A DNA stretch of 64,000 nt from Sphingobacterium sp. LZ7M1 (GTDB lineage: Bacteria; Bacteroidota; Bacteroidia; Sphingobacteriales; Sphingobacteriaceae): positions 2,294,001 through 2,358,000 of the forward strand of contig NZ_CP101134.1 in assembly GCF_024296865.1 (NCBI RefSeq), given 5' to 3'. Positions 43,021-52,070 of this stretch are shown in pieces. The notes below the pieces were generated by a model. The model did not search any database and had not been told where the DNA came from. It saw nothing but the letters and a program-made list of their open reading frames with translations. Position 1 is the first letter of the stretch. Each line of letters opens with the position of its first letter. A program made the translations under genes and the position numbers.

Positions 43021-44412
43021 ATGGATTTTAAAATTAATAAAACCTTATCAAGCTTAGCTTTCGTGTTGCTTACAACCATGACTGCTTATGGGCAAGAGGG
43101 GCTGGAAGCTTTCAAAGCACCTGTTGAGAAGGCGGTTAATTATAATAAATCACTGATCAATGCCAACCTTGAAAATCAAAAGGTAGCATTGGACCGTGAA
43201 AACGTAAAAGGAAAGTTGTTGCCAACCGTTTCTGCAAACGCAATGTATGGTTATCTGAACAGCAACATAGATGTGGATCTTCCTTCTAAAACCTTGCCTT
43301 TGCTAGGTACCAGCATTTTTGATGGTTCTCAACGCATGAACTTATCTACTCAAATTGGAATGGCTGGTGTAACAGCTACTCAGGTAATTTTCAGTGGTCT
43401 ACAGATCACAAACGGACAAAAGGCATTGGAACAGAAGTTTAAAGCACAACAATTGATGACTGAAGCTGGTTATGATGAATTGGCTCAAGAAGTGTTGCAC
43501 AGTTTTGACCAATTAATGCTACTGAAAGAAGTCGACCTGTTGATTATCGACTCTGAAAAAAGATTGAATAAGGAGCATGTCAAAGTGGTGAAAGGAATTG
43601 AAAACGGCTTTGCAATCCCATATGATCGCGATAAGATTAAATTGGCGATGTTGGAATTGGAAAGTAAAAAAGCAGAGGTGCAAAGTAATAGGGAGCTCCT
43701 GTACTTCAAGCTACAGGAACTGACAGGGATGGATATCAATGAGTTGGAAGCTGTTAATTACCAACTTCAAGAAATCAATCTGGAAATGGAATCGGCTAAA
43801 CAGATGAACAGAAAGGAGCTTCAAGCACTGGAAGCCTCCCAGAAAGCCTATGAATTTGTGTTGAAAAAAGAAAAAGGCGCAAAGCTTCCGCAGGTATTTG
43901 CATTTGGAAATGTCTCCTATTTCAATGCTTTTGGTACAAATGCTACCCTGAAAGATCTACCTCATTTGGGTGATTTAAAATTAGAGGCCAATCATTTAAG
44001 GATGGCACCCAATTTTGCTTTGGGGGTAGGGGTCAAATGGACCATATTTGAAGGAAAGGCCCATAAAACTGCCATAGATAAGGCTAGATTGGATATTCAG
44101 ATCAATGAAAACAAACTTGCTGACACCAAGGAGAAGCTATCCCTATTGCAGCGAAAAACTGAAGTAGATTATAATTTGGCCATGAAAAAAATAAGCGTAA
44201 GCAACCAACAGGTTGAAATTGCCAAGAACAATCTACACTTAGCTTCTAGACAGTTTGAAGAAGGCTTGGCGGATGTGACAGAAAGGTTGGAAGCAGAAAA
44301 TGAATTTTACAAACAGTCATTGGGCTTTTACAACCAAGTCTTAAATCAGCGCTTGGCAGCATCGGAGTTATTAAAAGCAAACGGAAACTTATACCAAACC
44401 ATCACTAGATAA
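43021..44412 (+). CDS. TolC-family outer-membrane efflux protein
   Basis: A 463-residue protein with a signal peptide (cleavage near AYGQ, residue 25) and two repeats of long coiled-coil helices typical of outer-membrane efflux proteins (PF02321). The helices span about 30-235 and 255-455 (AQQLMTEAGYDELAQEVL, VEIAKNNLHLASRQFEEGLAD). It forms a trimeric outer-membrane channel. The adaptor gene begins 2 bp after the stop. Confidence 0.93.
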   Translation: MDFKINKTLSSLAFVLLTTMTAYGQEGLEAFKAPVEKAVNYNKSLINANLENQKVALDRENVKGKLLPTVSANAMYGYLNSNIDVDLPSKTLPLLGTSIFDGSQRMNLSTQIGMAGVTATQVIFSGLQITNGQKALEQKFKAQQLMTEAGYDELAQEVLHSFDQLMLLKEVDLLIIDSEKRLNKEHVKVVKGIENGFAIPYDRDKIKLAMLELESKKAEVQSNRELLYFKLQELTGMDINELEAVNYQLQEINLEMESAKQMNRKELQALEASQKAYEFVLKKEKGAKLPQVFAFGNVSYFNAFGTNATLKDLPHLGDLKLEANHLRMAPNFALGVGVKWTIFEGKAHKTAIDKARLDIQINENKLADTKEKLSLLQRKTEVDYNLAMKKISVSNQQVEIAKNNLHLASRQFEEGLADVTERLEAENEFYKQSLGFYNQVLNQRLAASELLKANGNLYQTITR

Positions 44413-44414
44413 TC

Positions 44415-45380
44415 ATGAAAAACATTATATACACAATAGCAGGCATTATTCTTTTACAAAGTTGTTCTGGGGACAATGCTAAAAAGGAACCAAAATTAGA
44501 AGGAAAAATTGAGCGTGATCAGATCGCGGTGACCACAAAAATCCCGGGAAAGATCCAGAAGATTTTAGTGGAGGTAGGAGAGTCCGTCCACAAAGGGGAT
44601 ACCTTGATCGTACTGGAGTTACCTGAAGTAGATGCGAAATCAATTCAAGCTGAAGGGGCATTAGCTGCCGCTCAGGCTCAATACGAAATGGCTGTGAAGG
44701 GTGCAACTGATGGACAGTTGAAGCAACTGCATGCCAAGGTAGATGGCCTCAAGGAACAATTTGATTTTGCTCAGAAATCCCTGGACCGCATGAACAACCT
44801 CCTCAAGGATTCATTGATCGCCCAACAGAAATATGATGAAGTCTATGCAAAATATCAAGGTGCAAAGAATCAATACCTTGCTGCTCAGGCTGAATTAGCA
44901 GATGTACAACATGGTGCCCGTATAGAGCAACAAAGAATGGCCTTAGGTCAGAAAGAGCGTGCCCTAGGTGCTGTGGACGAAGTGAAAGTTGCCGGCAAGG
45001 AAAGGTATATTCTAGCACCTCAGGATATGACTGTAGAAAACATCAATTTGCAGGTAGGTGAACTTGCCTTAGCAGGATACAGCTTGGTTTCGGGATACAT
45101 CAATGATGCCACTTTTTTTAGGGTAACCATTCCTGAAAGCAAAGTGAAAGACTTTACAAAAGGACAAGAGAAAATCCTGACCGTTCCATATTTGGACAAT
45201 AAGGAAATCAAGGCAAAAGTGGAAACCATAAAACCATTGAGTTCTTATGCAAATATCTCCACGGCATACCCTGATTTTGAAGAACAGGAGACCTTGTTTG
45301 AAATCCATTTAAAACCAGTGGACAAACAGGAATCTAAGGATCTATTAACTAAAGCGACTTTCTTAGTCAAACAAAACTAA
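44415..45380 (+). CDS. HlyD-family periplasmic adaptor lipoprotein
   Basis: A 321-residue protein with a lipoprotein signal ending in LLQSC (Cys17). The HlyD/AcrA barrel-sandwich halves (AVTTKIPGKIQKILVEVGESV; ERYILAPQDMTVENINLQVGE) flank a coiled-coil hairpin (about 75-185). Unlike the frameshifted adaptor at 26 kb, this one is intact. It links the TolC-type channel to an inner-membrane pump. The permease gene begins 5 bp after the stop. Confidence 0.93.
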   Translation: MKNIIYTIAGIILLQSCSGDNAKKEPKLEGKIERDQIAVTTKIPGKIQKILVEVGESVHKGDTLIVLELPEVDAKSIQAEGALAAAQAQYEMAVKGATDGQLKQLHAKVDGLKEQFDFAQKSLDRMNNLLKDSLIAQQKYDEVYAKYQGAKNQYLAAQAELADVQHGARIEQQRMALGQKERALGAVDEVKVAGKERYILAPQDMTVENINLQVGELALAGYSLVSGYINDATFFRVTIPESKVKDFTKGQEKILTVPYLDNKEIKAKVETIKPLSSYANISTAYPDFEEQETLFEIHLKPVDKQESKDLLTKATFLVKQN

Positions 45381-45385
45381 TTAGC

Positions 45386-46576
45386 ATGAAGAATTTTTGG
45401 AGTTTAATAATAAGAGAATTCAAGCTTTTCTTTCAGAATAAAGTATTGCTTGTGCTTTTCCTTGGTGCTCCTGTGCTATATGGTGTTTTGGTTGGCGGAG
45501 TATATAAGAAGGGTAAAGTGACAAACTTACCCATCATAGTGGTGGATGAAGACAGAAGCCCATTGAGTAGACAGTTGATCGATATGTTTGAGGAAAATGA
45601 AGTCATTTATGTGGCAAAGGTTCTCAACGATCCTTTCAAGGCTAAAGATGAAGCCATGAAAACGGAATCAACCGTAGTCGTTCAGATCCCTCGTAATTTT
45701 TCGTCCGACATTAATTATAATCGAAGTACGGAACTGACCTTGTTTGTCAATGCCTCCAACACCTTGACTTCCAATTACGCCATGATGGCCGTGAATGTTG
45801 CTGCATCAACCTTAAAAGCAGGTATACAGATCAAAGCACAGCAGAAGAAAGGTGTACCTGAATTTGTTGCCAGCAAACAGTTTGAACCCTTTAAGATTAC
45901 CATGATCAAGCAAAATATCCGCAGTGGTAACTACCTGTATTTTATGTTGCCGGGAGTGCTGTTAACGGTTTTGCAACAGGTCATGATGCTTGGACTGGCA
46001 TTGAGTTTTGCCTCAGAATTTGAAAAAGGCACGTTCAACGAATTGGTCAACAGATCTAAAAACGTATTTGTACTGATCCTGGTGAAAATTTTGCCTTACA
46101 TCTTAATGTCCTTCCTGATCTTTGGACTGTACTATGCTTATTCGATTTGGTATAGGATGCCATTAGAACTCGATGGCTGGACTTTCTTTGGTTCAACCAT
46201 GTTATTCCTCTTGGCAGTAAGCTTCATCGGTGTGCTGGTCAGTATTGCTATTCCAAGTCAGTTGAAGGCTACCGAGATCCTGATGGTCATTGCGACCCCA
46301 AGTTTTATCTTGAGTGGTTTTACATGGCCATTGAGCCAAATGCCTGATTGGGTGGTAGGCATTGCGAAAATGATTCCATTGACCCATTATTTACAGATTT
46401 TCCGTACCTTAATGATCGAAAAAGGTACATCTGCTTATCTGCATGGCCCGATTTTAGGATTAGCCATTATTGCAGTAGTTACCTTTATAGCTTCAATAAT
46501 TCTCTTGCAGTTGAAGATCAATAAGGCTAAAAAAGAAAATAAAACAAAAGAAAATACGCAACATGCAATAGGGTAG
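45386..46576 (+). CDS. ABC-2 type permease
   Basis: A 396-residue inner-membrane protein. An N-terminal helix (about 17-37) is followed by a large periplasmic domain (about 45-190) and five further hydrophobic helices (190-380). The block GFTWPLSQMPDWVVGIAKMIPLTHYLQ is the typical signature of ABC-2 permeases of the YhhJ/YbhR type. No ATP-binding subunit is encoded in the operon or nearby, so one would need to be supplied elsewhere. It forms an export operon with the TolC and HlyD genes. Confidence 0.9.
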   Translation: MKNFWSLIIREFKLFFQNKVLLVLFLGAPVLYGVLVGGVYKKGKVTNLPIIVVDEDRSPLSRQLIDMFEENEVIYVAKVLNDPFKAKDEAMKTESTVVVQIPRNFSSDINYNRSTELTLFVNASNTLTSNYAMMAVNVAASTLKAGIQIKAQQKKGVPEFVASKQFEPFKITMIKQNIRSGNYLYFMLPGVLLTVLQQVMMLGLALSFASEFEKGTFNELVNRSKNVFVLILVKILPYILMSFLIFGLYYAYSIWYRMPLELDGWTFFGSTMLFLLAVSFIGVLVSIAIPSQLKATEILMVIATPSFILSGFTWPLSQMPDWVVGIAKMIPLTHYLQIFRTLMIEKGTSAYLHGPILGLAIIAVVTFIASIILLQLKINKAKKENKTKENTQHAIG

Positions 46577-46634
46577 AGCCCATTCAATTTTTTTCTTTTA
46601 AGAATAACAACTGATAAAATTGTATAGCTCCTTC

Positions 46635-46688
46635 TGACCTTATTCGAGACACATTCCGAAATTTCCGAATATGTCTCGAATAAGGTCA
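46635..46688. repeat. 54-bp near-perfect palindrome
   Basis: Outer arms TGACCTTATTCGAGACA (46635-46651) and TGTCTCGAATAAGGTCA (46672-46688) are perfect 17-bp complements. The inner 20 bp, CATTCCGAAATTTCCGAATA, is itself almost symmetrical around GAAATTTC. The whole could form a long hairpin or cruciform. It is not followed by a T-run, and a standard terminator lies 50 bp further on, so it is not simply that operon's terminator. Some repeated extragenic elements look like this, but only one copy is present in the window. Confidence 0.75.
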
Positions 46689-46738
46689 AAACATGGTTCG
46701 AATAATTTGAACTCAATATCAAAAATAAAGGGTAATAA

Positions 46739-46774
46739 AAAACGATCAGATGCTTACACCTGATCGTTTTTTTT
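46739..46774. terminator. Bidirectional terminator
   Basis: AAAACGATCAG (46739-46749), loop ATGCTTACAC, CTGATCGTTTT (46760-46770), with T-runs on both strands. It serves the ABC operon and the convergent gene. Confidence 0.92.
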
Positions 46775-46814
46775 ATGCTCCGAAAATAGCGCGGACTAAC
46801 ATTTTATTCTGTTA

Positions 46815-47441
46815 TTATTCCTTTGCTTTTATTTCCACTGATCCTTCTCTACCAGGAGAACCAGAGTAAATCTGTCCTTGCGGCATTCCTCTTAACCCAG
46901 GGTAGGACATAGAGATACGGCTGTATATCTGGCCAATCTCACTTGTTGGATTAACCCTAAGACCACCTTCCTTAATGTCAACAAATAGGTAGTTGTTTCC
47001 TTTTTTATCCTTGGTTTGTGGATTGACTCCTGTTGGATCATAGGTGATACTCACTTTTCCACCGTTGCCATTTGGGAATGTCTTGGTACCGTTGAAAGCA
47101 TCTAGACCTCTAGCAATTATGAATAGGGATCCCAATTTTTTAAAATTGACGTCCATATCAATATTGGTTGCATTGTTCTTGCTGTCTTGCCCGGTAATCA
47201 CCACATTTTTACCGATTTCAGCATATCCAATTTCGAGTTTTACATCCTTTTTGGCATAGAACTCTATTTTGGATTTATCTTTCATGATCAAGGTATCTAT
47301 TTTCAAGATCATGGAAGAGTCTCCTCTGCTGAAAACTTTTTTGTCTTTTTTTCCAAGCTCTAGGCGTGGAATATGTTGAACTTCTTGCGCATATGTAAAG
47401 AAGCTTCCTAAAATAAACGCTAAACTTAATATGTATTTCAT
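46815..47441 (-). CDS. Secreted hypothetical protein
   Basis: A 208-residue protein with a signal peptide (cleavage near TYAQ, residue 19). The mature chain is rich in short beta strands (LKIDTLIMKDKSKIEFYAKKDVKLEI), has Gly-rich loops (NGNGGKVSITYDP), and ends GSPGREGSVEIKAKE. No family is recognised; the repeating strands suggest a beta-helix or fibrous envelope protein. It has a strong downstream terminator and stands alone, 45 bp beyond lpxB's end. Confidence 0.68.
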   Translation of the reverse strand: MKYILSLAFILGSFFTYAQEVQHIPRLELGKKDKKVFSRGDSSMILKIDTLIMKDKSKIEFYAKKDVKLEIGYAEIGKNVVITGQDSKNNATNIDMDVNFKKLGSLFIIARGLDAFNGTKTFPNGNGGKVSITYDPTGVNPQTKDKKGNNYLFVDIKEGGLRVNPTSEIGQIYSRISMSYPGLRGMPQGQIYSGSPGREGSVEIKAKE

Positions 47442-47486
47442 TTCATTATCCTCCTGTATATTAGGACAATATTATTGGAAAAAAGT

Positions 47487-48605
47487 TTAATTTTCAGCCT
47501 TCATATATTCCACTATCAATTTAGCGGTTTTTTCGGAGGCACCTGGAGTTCCCATTTTCTCCATAAGGACATCATAATTTTCTAATACACTGGCCCGATG
47601 CTCAGGGTTAGATATCAATAAACCAAGTTCATCCGAAATATTAGACGTGGTACAATCTTTCTGGATCAATTCGATTACGGAAAGATAATCGTTGATCAGA
47701 TTTACCAATGAGATAAACCGAACTTTAATGACCTGTCTAGCAATCATGACCGAGATAGGATTTGCTTTATAAACGACTACCTGGGGCACCCTTAGGAGTG
47801 CGGTTTCCAATGTCGCTGTACCACTGGTCACCACTGCTGCCTCAGCATGCTTTAGAAGGTCATAGGTTTGATCAAATATGACTGGGATAGGATAATCGCC
47901 AATATACCTTTGGTAGAGGCTCAGGTCAATGTTAGGGGCTCCGGCGATGACCAATTGATGCGCAGGAAAACGATTGTACAAATCTACCATTTCAGGAAGA
48001 AGATGCTCGATTTCCATTTTTCTGCTTCCCGGCAATAAGGCAATGATCGGACTTTTGTCCAAGCCATTTTTTTCTCGGAAATCAGGTTGGAACTTATAGG
48101 CAGAAATTGCATCCAATAAGGGATTGCCTACATAGTCCACATCATATCTGAATTCTTTATAGAACTTGACCTCAAAAGGAAGGATACAGAACATATGGTC
48201 CACTACTTTTTTGATCTTGTAAACGCGTTTCTGATTCCAGGCCCAAATTTTAGGCGAAATATAATAGTTTACGGGAATTCCGAGCTTCTTGGCGAATTCC
48301 GCTATTTTCATATTGAAGCCAGGGAAATCAATCAAGATCAGGCAATCAGGTTTGACCTTTTGTATATCTTCCTTTACTTTTTTAAGGTTCCTGGAAATGC
48401 TACGAAGGTTCATTAAAACCTCCACGAAACCCATAAATGCCATTTCAGAGGTATGGATCAGGACAGGGACTTCAGCAGCCTCTTGCATCTGATCGCCACC
48501 AACAATATGGAATTCAGCTTCGGGGTCTTCTTTTTTTAATGCTTTGATCAGGTTTGCACCATGCAGATCGCCTGATGTTTCACCGGCTATTAAGTAATAT
48601 TTCAT
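47487..48605 (-). CDS. lpxB: Lipid-A-disaccharide synthase LpxB
   Basis: A 372-residue GT19 glycosyltransferase, of normal length. The N-terminal motif AGETSGDLHGANLI (7-20) and the C-terminal blocks VTSGTATLETALL and VYKANPISVMIAR are diagnostic. It condenses UDP-2,3-diacylglucosamine with lipid X to form the lipid A disaccharide on the inner face of the inner membrane, showing that the organism makes LPS. It is transcribed alone on the minus strand, with no other lpx gene in view. Confidence 0.97.
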   Translation of the reverse strand: MKYYLIAGETSGDLHGANLIKALKKEDPEAEFHIVGGDQMQEAAEVPVLIHTSEMAFMGFVEVLMNLRSISRNLKKVKEDIQKVKPDCLILIDFPGFNMKIAEFAKKLGIPVNYYISPKIWAWNQKRVYKIKKVVDHMFCILPFEVKFYKEFRYDVDYVGNPLLDAISAYKFQPDFREKNGLDKSPIIALLPGSRKMEIEHLLPEMVDLYNRFPAHQLVIAGAPNIDLSLYQRYIGDYPIPVIFDQTYDLLKHAEAAVVTSGTATLETALLRVPQVVVYKANPISVMIARQVIKVRFISLVNLINDYLSVIELIQKDCTTSNISDELGLLISNPEHRASVLENYDVLMEKMGTPGASEKTAKLIVEYMKAEN

Positions 48606-48683
48606 TGCAACAATTAATCTTTAAAGATAAGGATTCTTATAACCATGATGCAATAAAAGGGGAAAATCCATAGGATTAAATGA

Positions 48684-48713
48684 CAAAGGCCGCAAAATTA
48701 CTTGCAGCCTTTG
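48684..48713 (-). terminator. Weak terminator hairpin after the porin gene
   Basis: CAAAGGCCGCAA (48684-48695) can pair with TTGCAGCCTTTG (48702-48713), with one mismatch or G-U depending on strand. No clear U-run follows. Confidence 0.5.
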
Positions 48714-48734
48714 GATATGAGGTGTTGGAAAGTA

Positions 48735-49937
48735 TTAGATTCCCAATTCAACTTGGAACATGGCGCCCCAAGAGCTTTTGTCATTACTGTTGTTGAAATG
48801 GCCATCTTTGAAGGTATAATTACCATTCAATTGGAATTTCAAGCGGTGGGCTTTCATATATTTGGTAAGGCCTAACTCCACCACTTCGGTTTGTCTTTCA
48901 AATGCCTTGATTTCACTATCCGGCTGAACTAAGGTGTATCTACCAGCTATTTCATAGCCATGGTTCATAAGATAGGACATTTGTTGGTTTATACCCCATC
49001 CTTTATACGCGACAGTTTCCTGTGGCTTTTCTTCATCTGTGATGTTAAATGGATTATCTACATCACGACGCATGTATTCAGCTTGGTATGCAAAACCACT
49101 GTATTTAAACATCGCATCTGCAAATGTGGTTTTGAAAGTAAAAGGATTTTGTACGAACCTACCTAACTGACCACCTTCTCTTTTGGTTCTATCGTTATAA
49201 CTGTATCCAGCACCAATAGATACTTTTGGTGTTTCTTCTCGTTCTAAGTCACCTTCTTGGTAATCATTTTCATTGGTAAATTTACCCAAAGGTAGGAATT
49301 CAACACGACCGGTATATGCTAAACCTGGATCGGTTGAAGCTGCAGCACGACCTTCACCTGTTGAGATAGCGGCTTTTGCGTTGAATGGCATATTCCCGAT
49401 TTTCTTACTCAAATTCAGGGAAATACCAAAGTCACGGTCTAAGGTAAAGTTGTCATTTACCAAGGAACGATCGGCGAACTGCAATTGCCCTGAGGAATTT
49501 ACACGTTGGCGGTTACCCGGTAATTTATTCTGTCCAAAAGAAATATAGAAATCATCTGAAAAGTTATAGAACATCACCGCGTCCCTTACGATATTTGCTA
49601 CCTTGGTATCATCGTAATCTTGGTCACTGCGGGTAAAGGCCAATTGTACCGAATAGGAAATCTTTGGGGTATAGATGTATCCATCCATACGCATACGCAG
49701 TCTTCTGATCCTGGCATCGAATTTACCATCGTCAATATCATTCAGTTCCTGTTTGAAACCTAATCGGTTTTGCATTCTAAAACGAAAGTTGATATAGAAC
49801 AAAGAGTCATTCGATTTATACTGAATACCTTTGAAATTCAATATCGTTGCACGGTCATCTCTTTCTTGAGCCTGAGCCATACATAGGCCTAAAAAGATGA
49901 ATGCTGAGGTTAATAAGAGCTGTTTTAGGTTTTTCAT
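48735..49937 (-). CDS. Porin of the O/P (phosphate-selective) family
   Basis: A 400-residue outer-membrane beta-barrel protein with a signal peptide (cleavage near AQAQ, residue 24). Alternating hydrophobic/polar strands run through the chain, with IRRLRMRMDGYIYTPKISYSVQLAF typical of the OprO/OprP family, and it ends in an aromatic/hydrophobic strand (WGAMFQVELGI). Substrate selectivity is uncertain. The start is 1 bp after the aguA stop, so it is co-transcribed with the agmatine deiminase gene, an unusual pairing. Confidence 0.88.
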   Translation of the reverse strand: MKNLKQLLLTSAFIFLGLCMAQAQERDDRATILNFKGIQYKSNDSLFYINFRFRMQNRLGFKQELNDIDDGKFDARIRRLRMRMDGYIYTPKISYSVQLAFTRSDQDYDDTKVANIVRDAVMFYNFSDDFYISFGQNKLPGNRQRVNSSGQLQFADRSLVNDNFTLDRDFGISLNLSKKIGNMPFNAKAAISTGEGRAAASTDPGLAYTGRVEFLPLGKFTNENDYQEGDLEREETPKVSIGAGYSYNDRTKREGGQLGRFVQNPFTFKTTFADAMFKYSGFAYQAEYMRRDVDNPFNITDEEKPQETVAYKGWGINQQMSYLMNHGYEIAGRYTLVQPDSEIKAFERQTEVVELGLTKYMKAHRLKFQLNGNYTFKDGHFNNSNDKSSWGAMFQVELGI

Positions 49938-49938
49938 A

Positions 49939-51012
49939 TTATATTGAAGGTTCTTGTTGACTTAAACAGTGAAAACTTCCCAATCCCCAAATAATATCTA
50001 CAGAATCGATTCCGATTACTTTTCTATCAGGGAAGACACTTTGAATAATTTCTAAGGCTTTTTGATCATTTTTATCATTAAAAACAGGTACAATAACCAC
50101 TTTGTTTGCAATGTAAAAGTTTGCGTATGAAGCAGGTAGCCTTTGCTCATCGTATTCTACCGGTCTTGGCATCGGCAACTCAATTACATTTAGAGAGCGA
50201 CCATCCAAAAGCTTCATGCCTTTTAAGTTGTCTAGGTTCTCCTGTAATAAAGCATAGTTTTCGTCCGATTTATCCTCCTCAACGACCGTTAGAACGGTGT
50301 CCTCTGAAACAAATCTCGTAATATCGTCGATATGCCCATCCGTATCATCGCCAACAATTCCGTCACCTAACCAAAGGACTTGGTCTTGGCCATAGTAATC
50401 CTTCAAATAAGTTTCAATTTGCTCTTTATTGAGATGCGGGTTCCTGTTTTCGTTCAATAGGCAAGCGGTAGTGGTCAAGATAGTTCCTTTACCATTAAAT
50501 TCTACAGATCCACCTTCCATAACGATTGGCGGAGTAAATAGTTTAAGGTTGAATTCTTTTGCGATCCTTGTAGGAACTACATCATCTAGGTCAAATGGTG
50601 GGTATTTTCCGCCCCAAGCATTGTATCCCCAATCTACGATAGCTTTTTCGCCAGTTTCGCGATTGATTACAAAGGCAGGGCCATGGTCACGGCACCAGGC
50701 ATCATTGGTCGGGTTGAAATAGAAACTGATGTTTTCCATTTTAGCACCCGATTTTTCAATATGGCCGAGAGCAAATGCTTTCATTTCTTCATCAGCAACA
50801 TTGATGCGGACAAGTTGATCCTCGGCAACCAGTTTAATAAACTGGCAATATGGTTCGTAAATGGTTTCTATTTTTCCTGGCCAAGATTCTTCCTTATGTG
50901 GCCAACTTAACCAAAGTGCATCCTGTTTTTCCCATTCTGCAGGAAAAACAAAGCCTTGAGCTTTGGGAGTATCTTGAAATGAATATAAATCTGAATTGAT
51001 ATGCGCTGTCAT
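49939..51012 (-). CDS. aguA: Agmatine deiminase
   Basis: A 357-residue enzyme of the peptidylarginine-deiminase-like family that converts agmatine to N-carbamoylputrescine. The N-terminal LWLSWPHKEESWPG motif, the WCRDHGPAF motif, the GDDTDGHIDD block and the terminal catalytic Cys349 in GSFHCLSQQEP are all present. The porin gene starts 1 bp downstream. A terminator-like hairpin lies between it and the upstream aguB, so the pair may be expressed partly independently. Confidence 0.95.
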   Translation of the reverse strand: MTAHINSDLYSFQDTPKAQGFVFPAEWEKQDALWLSWPHKEESWPGKIETIYEPYCQFIKLVAEDQLVRINVADEEMKAFALGHIEKSGAKMENISFYFNPTNDAWCRDHGPAFVINRETGEKAIVDWGYNAWGGKYPPFDLDDVVPTRIAKEFNLKLFTPPIVMEGGSVEFNGKGTILTTTACLLNENRNPHLNKEQIETYLKDYYGQDQVLWLGDGIVGDDTDGHIDDITRFVSEDTVLTVVEEDKSDENYALLQENLDNLKGMKLLDGRSLNVIELPMPRPVEYDEQRLPASYANFYIANKVVIVPVFNDKNDQKALEIIQSVFPDRKVIGIDSVDIIWGLGSFHCLSQQEPSI

Positions 51013-51025
51013 AATAAAGTAGCGT

Positions 51026-51059
51026 AAAAAAACTATGTTTCGTGGTACAAAACATAGTT
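51026..51059 (-). terminator. Intrinsic terminator or attenuator between aguB and aguA
   Basis: AACTATGTTT (51031-51040) and AAACATAGTT (51050-51059) form a 10-bp stem. On the minus strand a run of seven Ts (51026-51032) follows. This would end or attenuate transcription before aguA. Confidence 0.8.
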
Positions 51060-51085
51060 CTTATTATATTTTAAATTAAAGCTTA

Positions 51086-51961
51086 TTAATCTTCGTCAAT
51101 AAACCTTTTGGTAATTGGGCTATAGGTTTCAATACGTCTATCACGTAGGAAAGGCCAGTGTTTGCGGAAATAATCGGATTGATTTAAATCGATTTCCACT
51201 ACTTCCACTTCTTCTTTATCATGGGAGGCTAAGTACAATAATTTACCCTGTGCATTGGCAGCAAAACTACCGCCCCAGAATTTCATGGCACCATCTTGTT
51301 CAAAGCCAACGCGGTTTACCGATACTACCGGTACTCCATTTGCAACTGCATGGGAGCGTTGGATAGTTTGCCAAGCATTGTATTGGTCTTGATTGGTTTC
51401 CTCGTCTTGATCAGTCGCCCATCCGATAGCAGTAGGGTAGAACATGATTTCAGCACCCATAAGGGCAGTGATCCTAGAAGCTTCAGGGTACCATTGATCC
51501 CAACAGATCAATACACCAATCTTACCAAATTTTGTATTGAATACTTTATAACCTAGATCACCTGGGGTGAAATAGAATTTTTCGTAGAATGCGGGATCAT
51601 CAGGGATATGCATCTTGCGGTATTTACCCAGGTAAGAACCGTCTGCATCTAAGATAGCTGTGGTATTATGATATAATCCTTGCGCTCTTTTTTCGAATAG
51701 AGAAGCAATAATTACTACTCCTAACTCTTTAGCCACTGCAGAAAGGGCATCTGTAGAAGGTCCAGGGATTGCTTCTGCTAAATCAAAATTATCGTAATCT
51801 TCCACATCGCAGAAATACAAAGAAGTAAATAACTCTTGTAAACATACAATTTGTGCACCTTTGGCAGCAGCTTCACGAACTTTCTCAATAGCTTTGTTTA
51901 GGTTCGTTTGTTTGTCTTTTACACAAGACATTTGAACCATACCAACTTTTACTTTACTCAT
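51086..51961 (-). CDS. aguB: N-carbamoylputrescine amidase
   Basis: A 291-residue member of the nitrilase/carbon-nitrogen hydrolase superfamily that releases putrescine, CO2 and ammonia from N-carbamoylputrescine. The Glu-Lys-Cys catalytic triad is visible as Glu43 (LQELF), Lys116 (KYRKMH) and Cys153 (LICWDQWYPE). It pairs functionally with the downstream aguA for putrescine synthesis from agmatine. A promoter of the TTTG / TAnnTTTG type lies upstream, in the gap shared with the divergent dinB. Confidence 0.95.
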   Translation of the reverse strand: MSKVKVGMVQMSCVKDKQTNLNKAIEKVREAAAKGAQIVCLQELFTSLYFCDVEDYDNFDLAEAIPGPSTDALSAVAKELGVVIIASLFEKRAQGLYHNTTAILDADGSYLGKYRKMHIPDDPAFYEKFYFTPGDLGYKVFNTKFGKIGVLICWDQWYPEASRITALMGAEIMFYPTAIGWATDQDEETNQDQYNAWQTIQRSHAVANGVPVVSVNRVGFEQDGAMKFWGGSFAANAQGKLLYLASHDKEEVEVVEIDLNQSDYFRKHWPFLRDRRIETYSPITKRFIDED

Positions 51962-51987
51962 TTTTTAATAATATATTGGACTTAGCG

Positions 51988-52021
51988 CAAAGATACTATA
52001 ATTTCATGGCTTAAAGTCAAA
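51988..52021 (-). promoter_or_regulatory. Predicted aguB promoter
   Basis: Minus strand: TTTG (52018-52021), 22 bp, then TATCTTTG (51988-51995), 26 bp before the aguB ATG. Confidence 0.6.
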
Positions 52022-52058
52022 TTTGGGCTTTGGATATGTAGTATTAATACCATTTTTT

Positions 52059-52066
52059 TACTTTTG
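52059..52066 (+). promoter_or_regulatory. TAnnTTTG element directly before dinB
   Basis: TACTTTTG ends 4 bp before the ATG at 52071, which would make the transcript leaderless. A TTTG at 52029-52032 is 26 bp further up, longer than the usual spacing. Confidence 0.45.
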
Positions 52067-52070
52067 GATA

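Noticed and set aside
46690-46712. tRNA-like GGTTCGAAT sequence near 46695
   Set aside because: No acceptor stem, anticodon arm or CCA context surrounds it; it is a fragment of an imperfect palindrome.
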